From positions 24,732 to 88,731 of the forward strand of contig JAHDGF010000016.1 of NCBI GenBank assembly GCA_020627785.1: a stretch of DNA of 64,000 bases. The letters are read 5' to 3'. The DNA is from Saprospiraceae bacterium (GTDB lineage: Bacteria > Bacteroidota > Bacteroidia > Chitinophagales > Saprospiraceae). Shown piece by piece: positions 29,401-37,416 of the stretch (its first letter is position 1; each line of letters opens with the position of its first letter). Under the pieces are notes generated by a model, which was not told where the DNA came from, made no database searches, and was given only the letters and a program-made list of their open reading frames with translations. The position numbers and the translations under genes are program-made.

Positions 29401-29526
29401 TTTCTGGTTGAGCACTTGCTGCCCCATAATCCCAGTTGCGTACATATTGGTCGCTAAAGCAAGCAAAACAAAATGTAAACATCCTAACCTCATGATTTTG
29501 AGAAATAGATAGTTTCGTTTTTTCAT
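26488..29526 (-). CDS. TonB-dependent receptor with STN domain
   Basis: 1012-aa outer-membrane receptor. A signal segment (about 1-35) precedes an STN/secretin-like N-terminal domain (about 38-115, IDLKDVDIKHALKSI), which passes the ligand-bound state to an anti-sigma FecR protein; a carboxypeptidase-regulatory domain (about 125-205) follows, then plug and barrel ending in LALNYNF. The FecR and sigma genes lie directly upstream, giving the complete FecIRA-type surface signalling module. No SusD partner exists. The tricarboxylate operon begins 88 nt downstream, suggesting that the ligand is a tricarboxylate or its metal chelate, by context only. Confidence 0.92.
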   Translation of the reverse strand: MKKRNYLFLKIMRLGCLHFVLLALATNMYATGIMGQQVLNQKISIDLKDVDIKHALKSIEETANVYFTYRPSTISEISSVSIAVEERSLDHVLQNLFSPYSISYKLYGDDNLVLSNNLKDLEDKIITGVITDKGGQPLIGANVLVKGTAIGTITDIDGAYSLNVPDNATTLVISYAGYEDMEVDINGQSTINVSLSEGVTLDAVTVLGSRGKARTDVDRPVPIDVVSARELQATGQPDIAQSLHYAAPSFSAVKFGINDLAPLVDPASLRGLSPDQTLLLVNGKRRHKVAFFSNNNGVGKGQLANDINSIPAAAVKRVEILRDGAAAQYGSDAIAGVMNMQLNDAREGGTIRLYTGAAYTTPKWDDITNRGTPGENIYGEDPVRDGQTISASANFGMAWGDDGFVNTTLHYSHAEPTDRSGIYSHSSGWYTEEQVIAAGVASDEELQAVNGINPDGAILGTAENTNYGIFVNVGKPMNADWDFYGMAGFTRKDIVGGVFTRTPARTSRAALEIFPDGYNPEVPSTLTDYQITSGIRGELGNGWGLDLSLGNSSNDVQLFARNTINPSLGSASPTRFYTGGLNVTQTVLNADVNKTFGKTSISFGLESRGESFQQSEGQIESYIAGPLATVPVFDENGVQIGVDGFKDVGSSGREGFSAQTDGEWRRNNTGFYLEGESDITDAFLVNAAVRFENYSDFGGDFSWKLASRYKVTEKINVRASVNRSFRAPGLAQYQYSNYSQISFDNDGNSVVEPILPIRDAAVQNAFGFENLSPETSFDIAAGATAKLSDNFTITLDAYQVDIEDRIMALGGINPRDFSEFDGTSFDEITIFTNAISTVTQGIDFVANYRHFMGEGQNLGVTLAANFNRTEVDEVTLPDGLSFLADDLTTANNDVVYLTNGAPRRKIIGSFDYNVGVFGFLIRATNFGEVSEPRIRDDNGDPQIMSAKTLIDLSLTARVTEDFSITLGANNLLDVYPDMLAASQVRQEVIYSRRVNQFGTTGRFLNLALNYNF

Positions 29527-29548
29527 GGTAAAAAAATTGGTTTATTAA

Positions 29549-30601
29549 TTAGTTTTTGCAATTCCCATTGATGTGAATTCTAACATCTTTTTCGAAATAC
29601 TCTAGTCCTAAAGGATCACATATAATTTTTAATTTTTCGAACAATGGTTGATCAGTTAAAGTAGTTGTAAGCCTACAGTTATCTGAAATTCTTTCATCGA
29701 CAACAATTTCAATTCCGTATGCCTTTTCTAAGGCCTTGGCAATCTCATGGATGGATGCATTTTCAAAGAAAATTTTATTCATCGATTCCAAAGATTTTGT
29801 AATCATAGGTCTCGACACCAATCTCTTATGGAACTTAAGTTGCGATTTGTTTAGGGTGGCTATCTGATTTGGAGTAACAACAATAGGTTCTAATTGATCT
29901 ATTCTTTTAGCCTGATATTCTATGACCTCCTTTCCTTTGTATACAGCTACTTTCCCTGTTTTAACAATGACTTGAATATCTTTGTCATCTTCCTCTGCCT
30001 TAACATAAAAACTCGTCCCTAAAACCCTAATCAATGCCTCATTTGCATATACGTAGAAAGGTTTTAGTGTGTCATGTGCGATGTCAAAAAATGCATCTCC
30101 TGTTAATTGAACTTTCCGAGTTTTCTGGCTAAAGCGACGGGGATATTTAAGTTTTGCTTGAGGCTCCAAAATAACTTGACTACCATCAGAAAGATCTACT
30201 GGCCAATTGCTATCTGTTGTATTTGTGTATTCAATCCATTGATCAGATATTTCCAAGGCTAGTTCCGTATCTGTAGGTTGTCTATTCTGTGAGAATTTGA
30301 AAAAGCCAATGAGGATGACCAAAAGACAAACAGCCAAGATTCCAAAATGCTTTAAGCTGTATTTAGATGCAGTTGATTTGTGAATATTTTTCCATACTTC
30401 TTCTTGCAAGGCATCAGAAGCGTCGAATGAAATAGGATGACTTATTTGCAAAATGATTGATCTCGCTAATTCTATTTCTTCATCTGGCAAAGGATGTTTT
30501 GATTTAAACGCCAACCAGTCTGATGCAGTAGGATTATTTTTTACCCATTCAATGAACAGGTCATTGCTGAGTAGGCTGTTAAAATTTGATTCTTGATCCA
30601 A
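29549..30601 (-). CDS. FecR-family anti-sigma/sigma-regulator
   Basis: 350-aa membrane protein. N-terminal cytoplasmic anti-sigma part (1-80), one transmembrane helix (FGILAVCLLVILIGFFKF, about 86-103), a periplasmic FecR domain (about 125-225, DGSQVILEPQAKLKYPRRF and LGTSFYVKA) and a DUF4974 end (about 278-350, FFENASIHEIAKALEKAYGI). It transduces the receptor's STN signal to the sigma factor. The start is TTG 30601; an in-frame TAA lies six codons before and there is no ATG in between. It ends 22 nt before the receptor gene. Confidence 0.92.
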   Translation of the reverse strand: MDQESNFNSLLSNDLFIEWVKNNPTASDWLAFKSKHPLPDEEIELARSIILQISHPISFDASDALQEEVWKNIHKSTASKYSLKHFGILAVCLLVILIGFFKFSQNRQPTDTELALEISDQWIEYTNTTDSNWPVDLSDGSQVILEPQAKLKYPRRFSQKTRKVQLTGDAFFDIAHDTLKPFYVYANEALIRVLGTSFYVKAEEDDKDIQVIVKTGKVAVYKGKEVIEYQAKRIDQLEPIVVTPNQIATLNKSQLKFHKRLVSRPMITKSLESMNKIFFENASIHEIAKALEKAYGIEIVVDERISDNCRLTTTLTDQPLFEKLKIICDPLGLEYFEKDVRIHINGNCKN

Positions 30602-30652
30602 TGTTCTTAGGTCTCTTTATTACAAGTGCCTAAAAACCCGGTTTCATACTCA

Positions 30653-31201
30653 CTAAAAAGAAATCTTTTTTTGAATTTTTTTTCTGAACCTCATATGAAG
30701 TCTATGTAGTCTGTTAGAAACAGATTGATATTTGATCCCTAGAACCTCTGCAATTTGAGAATTAGTTAACCCTTGATAGTATTTTAAATGCAAAATTTCT
30801 TGTTGGTTCTTTGGTAGTTGTGAGATGATATTTTGTATTTCCTCAGAATCAGTCTCTGCATTATTTACTGTTATTGAGGAAGAATAAACATCCTTAGGTA
30901 GGGCATTTAGATCGATGATCTTGGTGTTGGGCCTTGCCTTAACCAGTTTATACTTTAATGACTTTAATAGGTAAAATCGAATGTGATTTATCTTCCTTGT
31001 TGACCTCTTCACCCACAAATCAGTAAAGATTTCTTGTAGAGCATCTTTGATGTCAGGTTTGTGTTGACAGATTTTTAATCCAAATGCAAAAAGCGATTGA
31101 AACTCTCTATCGTAGAGTGCTTTAAAAGCTTTATGATCATTGGTTATGCACAAGCCCCATAGTTCGTCAGTCGAATATTTTGAATAAATACTTTGTGGCA
31201 T
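30653..31201 (-). CDS. ECF-type RNA polymerase sigma-70 factor
   Basis: 182-aa sigma factor of the Bacteroidota FecI/ECF10-like type. Region 2 is seen around FKALYDREFQSLFAFGLKI and DALQEIFTDLWVKR (about 22-68); region 4 around LPKNQQEILHLKYYQGLTN, SQIAEVLGIKYQSVSNRL (about 125-170). It is expected to activate the downstream FecR-receptor genes and perhaps the tricarboxylate operon when the receptor is occupied. ATG start. It ends 51 nt before the FecR gene. A possible housekeeping promoter is listed upstream. Confidence 0.93.
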   Translation of the reverse strand: MPQSIYSKYSTDELWGLCITNDHKAFKALYDREFQSLFAFGLKICQHKPDIKDALQEIFTDLWVKRSTRKINHIRFYLLKSLKYKLVKARPNTKIIDLNALPKDVYSSSITVNNAETDSEEIQNIISQLPKNQQEILHLKYYQGLTNSQIAEVLGIKYQSVSNRLHRLHMRFRKKIQKKISF

Positions 31202-31229
31202 TATAATGTTCTTCTCGGTTCCTTATAGG

Positions 31230-31261
31230 CAAAATTAAAATAATTGATGAATTTATCGCAA
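31230..31261 (-). promoter_or_regulatory. Candidate Bacteroidota-type promoter of the sigma gene
   Basis: On the minus strand, TAATTTTG (31237 to 31230) fits the Bacteroidota -7 box TAnnTTTG, and TTG (31261 to 31259) lies 21 nt before it, near the expected -33 element. It is about 30 nt upstream of the sigma factor ATG. The region is AT-rich, so a chance match is possible. Confidence 0.35.
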
Positions 31262-31628
31262 TTATCTTAATATTTGATTTAAATACCTTCAATGTACCGC
31301 ACCTACTGGAGTTATAGATTCTTTAAACCAACCAAAAAGGGTTAACATTTACTCAAATAAAGAGTTGGTATTTTGAACTTAGAGTAAAAAAAGCAAGATT
31401 GTTATAGTACCCAAGGAGTTGAACTCATTAAAGGAAATCATGGATAGGAAACACAATTGTAAGGTTGGATCTTACTTCTCAATTTTCCTCAATTAAGAGG
31501 GTATTTCATAGCTCGAGAATAAGCTTTTCAATTTTCATATACGCTTATGAAGGACTCTTGAACTGAGCCCTAGTTTGATTGATGGAATAACTTTCAATTT
31601 TTTTTAAAATCCGAATGACTAGATTATC
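31262..31628. other. Intergenic stretch, nothing recognised
   Basis: About 370 nt between the sigma gene and the small 66-codon ORF. I see no long open frame with a start, no tRNA-like fold and no strong hairpin. It probably holds promoters for the sigma gene on one side and the 3' end of the small ORF transcript on the other. Confidence 0.4.
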
Positions 31629-31829
31629 CTAATCAATTTTTTTAGAAATGCTTCTTTTAGATTTGATGGCCAATACTGTTTCAATCTGCTTATTTATACC
31701 GGCGAGGGAATTAAATACTTTTTGAGCAAGGTCCAGATTTACATCTTGATGCTCCTTATTTAGCTTTTCAGAATCATCACGTACATCTAAACCGATTAAC
31801 TTTTTTGAACATCTATAGACTACCCGCAT
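31629..31829 (-). CDS. Small hypothetical protein (66 aa)
   Basis: Short ORF with ATG start. The product is charged and mostly helical in appearance (SEKLNKEHQDVNLDLAQKVF, then INKQIETVLAIKSKRSISKK) with a single Cys at residue 7 and a basic C-terminus. I do not recognise it. Support for its being real comes from its low-complexity-free composition and the inverted repeat IR3, 54 nt upstream of the ATG, which repeats the motif found around the two-component operon. It could equally be a chance ORF. Confidence 0.4.
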   Translation of the reverse strand: MRVVYRCSKKLIGLDVRDDSEKLNKEHQDVNLDLAQKVFNSLAGINKQIETVLAIKSKRSISKKID

Positions 31830-31882
31830 CTCGTTTGTTATTGTTTATATTTCAAAAGTAACGGCGTTTGATACTCCATGTA

Positions 31883-31898
31883 CTATACTTAAGTATAG
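31883..31898. promoter_or_regulatory. Inverted repeat IR3, third copy of the CTATACT palindrome
   Basis: CTATACTTAAGTATAG is a perfect 16-bp palindrome sharing both arms (CTATACT and AGTATAG) with IR1 and IR2; only the central two bases differ. It lies 54 nt upstream of the 66-aa ORF and 18 nt downstream of the SDR gene stop. Position favours control of the small ORF. Confidence 0.55.
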
Positions 31899-31915
31899 GT
31901 TATTCAATTCAAATT

Positions 31916-33064
31916 TTATTCTTTCATCTGGTTCTTCCACTTTAAGAGAATCGCTTCCTCTTTATTCATAAAAGATTTTTCACCCGTTAGTATCTTATCT
32001 CTCCTTTCTTTTTCTACGGCTTCAGAATTCCACCAAGCCCAAGTATCAAAAACAGTTTGAGCTAAAGGTGTAAATTTCAAACCAGCAGCTATTGCTCGCC
32101 GATTCTCAGAACGCGACATGCCAGCATATTCTGGCAACTGGATTACCCAAGGTTGTATCCCAATGATTTCATTTTCTGTTAAAAAATCTAGGTCGTCTAT
32201 TTGGATATAACTGACGGGGGAATTAAAACAAGCATGGACGCCATGAACAAAGGCATTGGTTGTCATTGAGAAACCAGGTCCAGAGGCATTATACGTACCA
32301 GCCGACTTATTCTCAAGCAAGCGTATCATCCATTGTGCTAAATCTCTTACATCAATGTATTGGACCACCTCATCACGTTGCCCAGGGATCATTACTTCCC
32401 CACCCTTTTCCAATCGAGCTACCCAATACGGAAAACGATCAGTTCTATCTCCAGGTCCTACAATCAATGCAGGCCGTACATTAATTGATCGATCGACGCC
32501 AAAGGAATTGATCACTGCCAACTCTGAAGTCGCTTTCATAATCCCATAGTCGTAAGTAAACTTTTTATCTTCTGTTACCTCCGCAGGCATCTCCAATACA
32601 AGATCTCGGGTCTCAGAAAAATCATCGCCCACATATGGATAATAAACGCTGATGGAAGACGTATACATATACAGGTCAACATGGTCGACTAGAAGTTTAG
32701 CAGTATCTTCTGTCCACTTTGTTTTTCTACCAGAATTATCTATCACCACATCCCATTTTCTATTTTTTAAAGCTTCCAGATCATCCTCTCGATCACCAAC
32801 AAGCTTTTCAACTTTAGAAAATAAGTCAGCATGTATTTTTGGCACTGTTTTACCTCGCGTAAAAATAGATACTTCGTGCCCTCGATCCAGTGCATAGGCT
32901 ATTTGATGTGGACCTAAAAAACTAGTGCCTCCTAGGATTAAAATTTTCAACTTTTCCTCAGCCTTACTTTCGACTTTAGTTGATTCATCTGATCCTGCTT
33001 TCAAAAATGGAGTTAGACCTAGGGCTAAACTGGTTCCAATAAATTTACGTCTACTATTTTTCAT
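31916..33064 (-). CDS. Tat-exported extended SDR (NAD-dependent epimerase-like)
   Basis: 382-aa protein with a twin-arginine signal (SRRKFIGTSLALGLTPFLKAG, residues 3-23 region) and no lipobox. The mature part begins with the Rossmann motif LILGGTSFLGPHQIAYAL (about 43-60) and ends with a small substrate domain, as in NAD-dependent epimerase/dehydratase proteins related to CSP41-like SDRs. A YxxxK-like pair occurs as YDYGIMKAT. Export through Tat implies folding with its nucleotide cofactor in the cytoplasm before transport. The substrate is probably a sugar or nucleotide sugar but this is not shown. It lies 114 nt downstream of the permease/peptidase fusion on the same strand. Confidence 0.85.
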   Translation of the reverse strand: MKNSRRKFIGTSLALGLTPFLKAGSDESTKVESKAEEKLKILILGGTSFLGPHQIAYALDRGHEVSIFTRGKTVPKIHADLFSKVEKLVGDREDDLEALKNRKWDVVIDNSGRKTKWTEDTAKLLVDHVDLYMYTSSISVYYPYVGDDFSETRDLVLEMPAEVTEDKKFTYDYGIMKATSELAVINSFGVDRSINVRPALIVGPGDRTDRFPYWVARLEKGGEVMIPGQRDEVVQYIDVRDLAQWMIRLLENKSAGTYNASGPGFSMTTNAFVHGVHACFNSPVSYIQIDDLDFLTENEIIGIQPWVIQLPEYAGMSRSENRRAIAAGLKFTPLAQTVFDTWAWWNSEAVEKERRDKILTGEKSFMNKEEAILLKWKNQMKE

Positions 33065-33178
33065 CTATCTAACTTATAAACAAAAAACCGTTTCAAAAAA
33101 CCGTTTCAAAAAACCTACTCGTAGTCTTTTCTCAAAAGGACGAATTAAAACAACTTATGAGTTTAAAAATAGCATCCC

Positions 33179-36100
33179 TCAATTACTCAAAATTTCTTCA
33201 AGCTTAAAATCATGTATCTCAACCAACCATCTATCAATCAAAGGATGCGTGGCTCCATCCACTTGGCTTTTTAGCAAACGAATGAAATCATCAGTCGTTG
33301 GGTAAGCTTGACCATTGCCTCCAAAATTTTCAAGAAATTTTTTCAAAAATAAATTCATTTCATCTTCACCGATGGCCTTACGAATCTCATTTAAAGCAAT
33401 GGCGCCTTTGCCATATGAGATGTATTCCTGATGTGGTTCCACTTGATATAGAGCGCGCTCCCTTTCTATTTCTTTTCTGCGCCCATTCTTATATCGTTTG
33501 TATTGAGTCTCTAAAAAGATATCTGCCAATTCCTCTCCTAAATATTTTCGATAAATGGACAAGGTTATGTATTCTGTAATGCTCTCTGTCAACATTTTAG
33601 CACCAGGTGCATTCGCAGGCTTTAATTGATTTCCAAACCACTCGTGTGTCAATTCATGTGCCATTACATAAAATGGTAAATCAATTTTACCTTCCATTGC
33701 TGCAGCATTAATTATAAATAACAATTCTGAACTTGGAATATTATTCGCTGTTAAGGTTCCAGCATAACTCTCTTCCGTATGAGGGAATTCAATGACACGA
33801 ATGGTTTTATATGGGTATTTTCCAAACTGAGAATTATAATCCAAGGCAACCTTCAGGCCATCAATTATGTTCTCAGTATTATGGATATGTTGTTTATTAT
33901 AATAGACTTCAATTTTGAGCTCAGCTTCGCTTGTTTCCAATACTTCATATTGCCCCGAGTGAAATGAAAAATTCAACTTTACAGGCATACTAGTTTCATA
34001 AGAAAAATAATTTCGATCCTTCTTTTCTTCACTACTAATCAAACTCCCAGGCGCGATCGCTATTTGATCTTTTGATGTACTTATGATCGTTTTCAATTTT
34101 ACACCATGTGCATCTTTATGATAAAAATGATTTTCATGTTCCGATGTATTTGTGGTATCCGCTTCCGCAAATTGATATCCAATTCTAGGAAGAATGTCAT
34201 CTTTTAAAAAGGTACCATTCTTTAAAACATTTGATCTTGTTTCTAGCAAAGTATTTTCTAAAGATTTAATATCAAAATTAAAAGTTATGCTATCTCCAGG
34301 ATTGAGGACTTTAGCTAACTTAAACAAATGGGTTTTCATCTTTTTGTCATGTAAGATTTGTGCTGCTTGACCAGACCAGTCTATCGTGGTTAACTCATCA
34401 AAGCCTGTCCTCACAAAAATTGTATCCATGGGAAATCTACCATCATTTACCAAAGTACATTCACCACTGGCTTCAAACCTACGTTGACTTGGATAAATAT
34501 CTAGGGACAGATCATATGCACAGATTTTAGGCTGATGAATGTTATCATACTTAGCCCAGTTTAATTTATGATCTTCAAAGGCCACATTCAATTGCTCTTG
34601 ACTAAGGCTCGTAACTTTACTTGCTTGCTCTGCCTCATAAAGTTCAAAACCTTTAAATCCAAAATTTGCGAAAGCGCAAAGAATCAAAAGGACAATTGAA
34701 ATATTTAATCGCTTTCTTGCCATATTGAATCGCTCCAATATACCGAGTGAGGTTCCTCTCCTCCACATCAGATGGGTAACAAGTAATAATAAAATCCCAA
34801 CTGCCACCCAATATTTTGCAATCATAAAATATCCTTCCAATTGATTACCGTACCCATGCAAATCTGAGTACTTTAAAAAAGGTAAATTATTGTACTTTAA
34901 TAAGTGAGTATCAATTCCAACTTGCTCAAGGGATTGTGAACCTAACCAAAGACAAGCAAGCATAAAAATGCCAAGAAAGATGTTTTGAAAAAATGAATGA
35001 AAAAATATACTGGTCACATTCCAAACCAACAGCATTGGAAAGGTCAATATAAATAATTGGAAAAAATATAATTGAAACTCAAAGTGATAATACCCATTGA
35101 TCAACTGAATTAAAATACCTGTTGATAAAAACAGAATAAGTTGAACCAGATGCATTCCGGCAATCGCTAAAATTTTAGAACTTATCAGTTGCCCATTGAG
35201 TGTAGGTGTTGCATCTAAAATTAAGTTCATTTTGTGTGTACTTGACCTACTCACTAAAATACCTGAAAACAAAAAGGTACTTAAGATTACAATCAATGCA
35301 TAAATACTCAAAGGTGCTCCTAGAAATAATCTAGTGAGTGGCAAGAGATTAAAATCACCGGTGTTACTTAATTTCAATTGGAAGAAAAAAATAGAGGCCA
35401 TTCCAAAAATAGAAAGCACAATAAACATCCAATTTGTAAGAATAAACTTAAGATCAAATTTTGCTAAAAAAATAGTTTTTTTAAATCTTTCTAAAAGATT
35501 AAACTTATACTCAACAACATGATCTGGAGCAATGGTATTTGGCAAATCCAAAGATTTACCGGATGCGCTCGAGCCTCTCCTTAGACTTAACATTTGATCA
35601 TATTGAAAATCAAATTTGCCAGCAAATAAGAAAAAAGAAATTCCTGCCAGAGTGATCCAAAATAATCTATTGAGTAAGACCATAGTACCGATAGGTAACC
35701 TAGATGAATTCCGGACACTTTGATCCCAATCTTCAGTTATTAATCGAAAAGCATTTTGGCCAAAGGGATCTAGTATAGCTAATAGCTTAGAATGATTAAA
35801 TAGAGTACTCTCTAAAATCATTTGAAGCAAAACAAAACAGAAAATTACAATGAAACCTACGTATATATTTCTTGTCATTGCGACTGCTATAAAAACGAAG
35901 GTACCTATAATTAAAAGTGTTGAAAATAAATAGAAACCAACCGCTGTAAAGTATGCCTGAAATTGAAAGTCTGTAATTTTTGGGTTATCAAGACCTAACA
36001 TTGTTTCCCCCAACCAAAATGCGATGAAGACGAAAAAGGAAGTGACAAAAATTAAAAGACAAGCACTAAAGAACTTACCAAAAAGATATTCCGATTTACG

Positions 36101-36400
36101 GATTGGGAAACTATAAAGAATAACATGGCAATTATGTTGATAATCTCGATAAATGGATAATCCGAAAAAAATTACCACTAGAAATAAAAGCAACTTGGTG
36201 AAGAAAAAACTATTGGCTGCAAGTGCATAGGGTGAGTTTAAATAATTTACACTCCCTATAAAATTACTGGGTCCATCAAAATATCCACCCGTACCTAACA
36301 TGGTCACCAAGGCAAAAGCAAAAAAAATAAAAACTAGAAAAAAAGCCAAGGGAGATTTAACCCAATGCCGCAATTCAAAACTAAGAATAGGATTTTTCAT
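33179..36400 (-). CDS. ABC permease fused to M1-type aminopeptidase
   Basis: 1073-aa polytopic membrane protein. The N-terminal half (about 1-590) holds around twelve membrane helices of an ABC-2-like permease. The C-terminal half (about 620-1073) is a periplasmic gluzincin domain with the zinc motif HELTHEWFGN (915-924) and the third ligand Glu939 in MLTESITEY; the spacing of 19 residues is one longer than in classical M1 peptidases but fits this fusion family. SYGKGAIAL carries the candidate transition-state Tyr. It follows the ABC ATPase gene by 1 nt, so the two form a transporter. Substrate unknown; peptide export or membrane quality control are possibilities. Confidence 0.9.
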   Translation of the reverse strand: MKNPILSFELRHWVKSPLAFFLVFIFFAFALVTMLGTGGYFDGPSNFIGSVNYLNSPYALAANSFFFTKLLLFLVVIFFGLSIYRDYQHNCHVILYSFPIRKSEYLFGKFFSACLLIFVTSFFVFIAFWLGETMLGLDNPKITDFQFQAYFTAVGFYLFSTLLIIGTFVFIAVAMTRNIYVGFIVIFCFVLLQMILESTLFNHSKLLAILDPFGQNAFRLITEDWDQSVRNSSRLPIGTMVLLNRLFWITLAGISFFLFAGKFDFQYDQMLSLRRGSSASGKSLDLPNTIAPDHVVEYKFNLLERFKKTIFLAKFDLKFILTNWMFIVLSIFGMASIFFFQLKLSNTGDFNLLPLTRLFLGAPLSIYALIVILSTFLFSGILVSRSSTHKMNLILDATPTLNGQLISSKILAIAGMHLVQLILFLSTGILIQLINGYYHFEFQLYFFQLFILTFPMLLVWNVTSIFFHSFFQNIFLGIFMLACLWLGSQSLEQVGIDTHLLKYNNLPFLKYSDLHGYGNQLEGYFMIAKYWVAVGILLLLVTHLMWRRGTSLGILERFNMARKRLNISIVLLILCAFANFGFKGFELYEAEQASKVTSLSQEQLNVAFEDHKLNWAKYDNIHQPKICAYDLSLDIYPSQRRFEASGECTLVNDGRFPMDTIFVRTGFDELTTIDWSGQAAQILHDKKMKTHLFKLAKVLNPGDSITFNFDIKSLENTLLETRSNVLKNGTFLKDDILPRIGYQFAEADTTNTSEHENHFYHKDAHGVKLKTIISTSKDQIAIAPGSLISSEEKKDRNYFSYETSMPVKLNFSFHSGQYEVLETSEAELKIEVYYNKQHIHNTENIIDGLKVALDYNSQFGKYPYKTIRVIEFPHTEESYAGTLTANNIPSSELLFIINAAAMEGKIDLPFYVMAHELTHEWFGNQLKPANAPGAKMLTESITEYITLSIYRKYLGEELADIFLETQYKRYKNGRRKEIERERALYQVEPHQEYISYGKGAIALNEIRKAIGEDEMNLFLKKFLENFGGNGQAYPTTDDFIRLLKSQVDGATHPLIDRWLVEIHDFKLEEILSN

Positions 36401-36401
36401 T

Positions 36402-37268
36402 CTACGATCTATTTAGGCTTAAGAAATAATGATCTTCCAATCTTGGTTCGACAGATATTAAATCTTCATGACTTTGTTCAGAATAATATCTATGAATCAA
36501 TTGATTATTATTATCATACCTATCACTAAGTTTTATCTGACTAGTATCGATTAAACTTAAATCCATCGATTGACTTGATTCCCATATTTTTCCTTTTAAT
36601 GATTGTACTGCAACTCTAGGATTATCTTGTGATATCAATCTCCCTTTATTTATGATGGCCATGTCCTTGCACATTTCTCTTACATCTTCCACAAGATGTG
36701 TTGAAAAAATCACGATGTTTTCAGCGCTGATATTTCTAAGTACATTAAGGAAGCGACTTCTTTCGGCTGGGTCAAGACCAGCTGTGGGTTCGTCTACAAT
36801 AATCAGCTTAGGATCATTTAATAAAAGTTGGGCAATTCCAAATCTTTGGCGCATTCCACCAGAAAAGGTGCTCACACGTTGCTTTCTTGCGGCTTGCAAA
36901 TTTGTAAGCTCAAGAACTTGATCCACGATCAGTTTTCTGTCCCTCTTAGAACTGACCCCTTTTAGAATTGCAAAGTAATTCAGTAGAGACTGGGCAGACT
37001 CCTTTGGATATACCCCAAATTCTTGAGGCAGAAAACCAAGCGTCTTTCTGAACTCATGACGATGTGCAAAGATATCAAGTGCATTAAACGAAATTTGGCC
37101 CTTATCAGGTTGTTGTAGCGTTGCAATTGTTCTCATTAAAGATGATTTACCAGCTCCGTTAGGACCTAACAAACCAAACATTCCTGAGTCCATTTCCAAG
37201 CTAATATCGTCTAAAGCTCTTACGCCGTTGGAATACACTTTGGTTATATTCTGTATCGAAAGTTTCAT
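36402..37268 (-). CDS. ABC transporter ATP-binding protein
   Basis: 288-aa ATPase that powers the permease/peptidase fusion encoded next. Walker A GPNGAGKSS, Q-loop LPQEFGVYP, signature FSGGMRQRFG, Walker B LIIVDEPTAGLDPAE and H-loop STHLVED are all intact. The open frame can start at GTG 37301, but ATG 37268 begins directly at the usual KLSIQNITKVY and is chosen. The last 80 residues after the ATPase core are unlike classical ABC proteins and may bind the permease. It ends 1 nt before the permease gene. Confidence 0.93.
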   Translation of the reverse strand: MKLSIQNITKVYSNGVRALDDISLEMDSGMFGLLGPNGAGKSSLMRTIATLQQPDKGQISFNALDIFAHRHEFRKTLGFLPQEFGVYPKESAQSLLNYFAILKGVSSKRDRKLIVDQVLELTNLQAARKQRVSTFSGGMRQRFGIAQLLLNDPKLIIVDEPTAGLDPAERSRFLNVLRNISAENIVIFSTHLVEDVREMCKDMAIINKGRLISQDNPRVAVQSLKGKIWESSQSMDLSLIDTSQIKLSDRYDNNNQLIHRYYSEQSHEDLISVEPRLEDHYFLSLNRS

Positions 37269-37416
37269 GTGCTGTTGATAATTTTCAATAAAACTATGCA
37301 CAGCTTGGATTTAATTCCAGTTTTGGATCATTGGAGGAGTTTCATAGGATTCCATGAAACATTTTCATTAAGATTGGGATTCCCACTAGATGATATGGGA
37401 CATGGGACACCTTATT

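Noticed and set aside
37339..37360. GTTTCAT...ATGAAAC hairpin between the AraC and ABC genes
   Set aside because: Only 7 bp and no T-run; not distinct from background.
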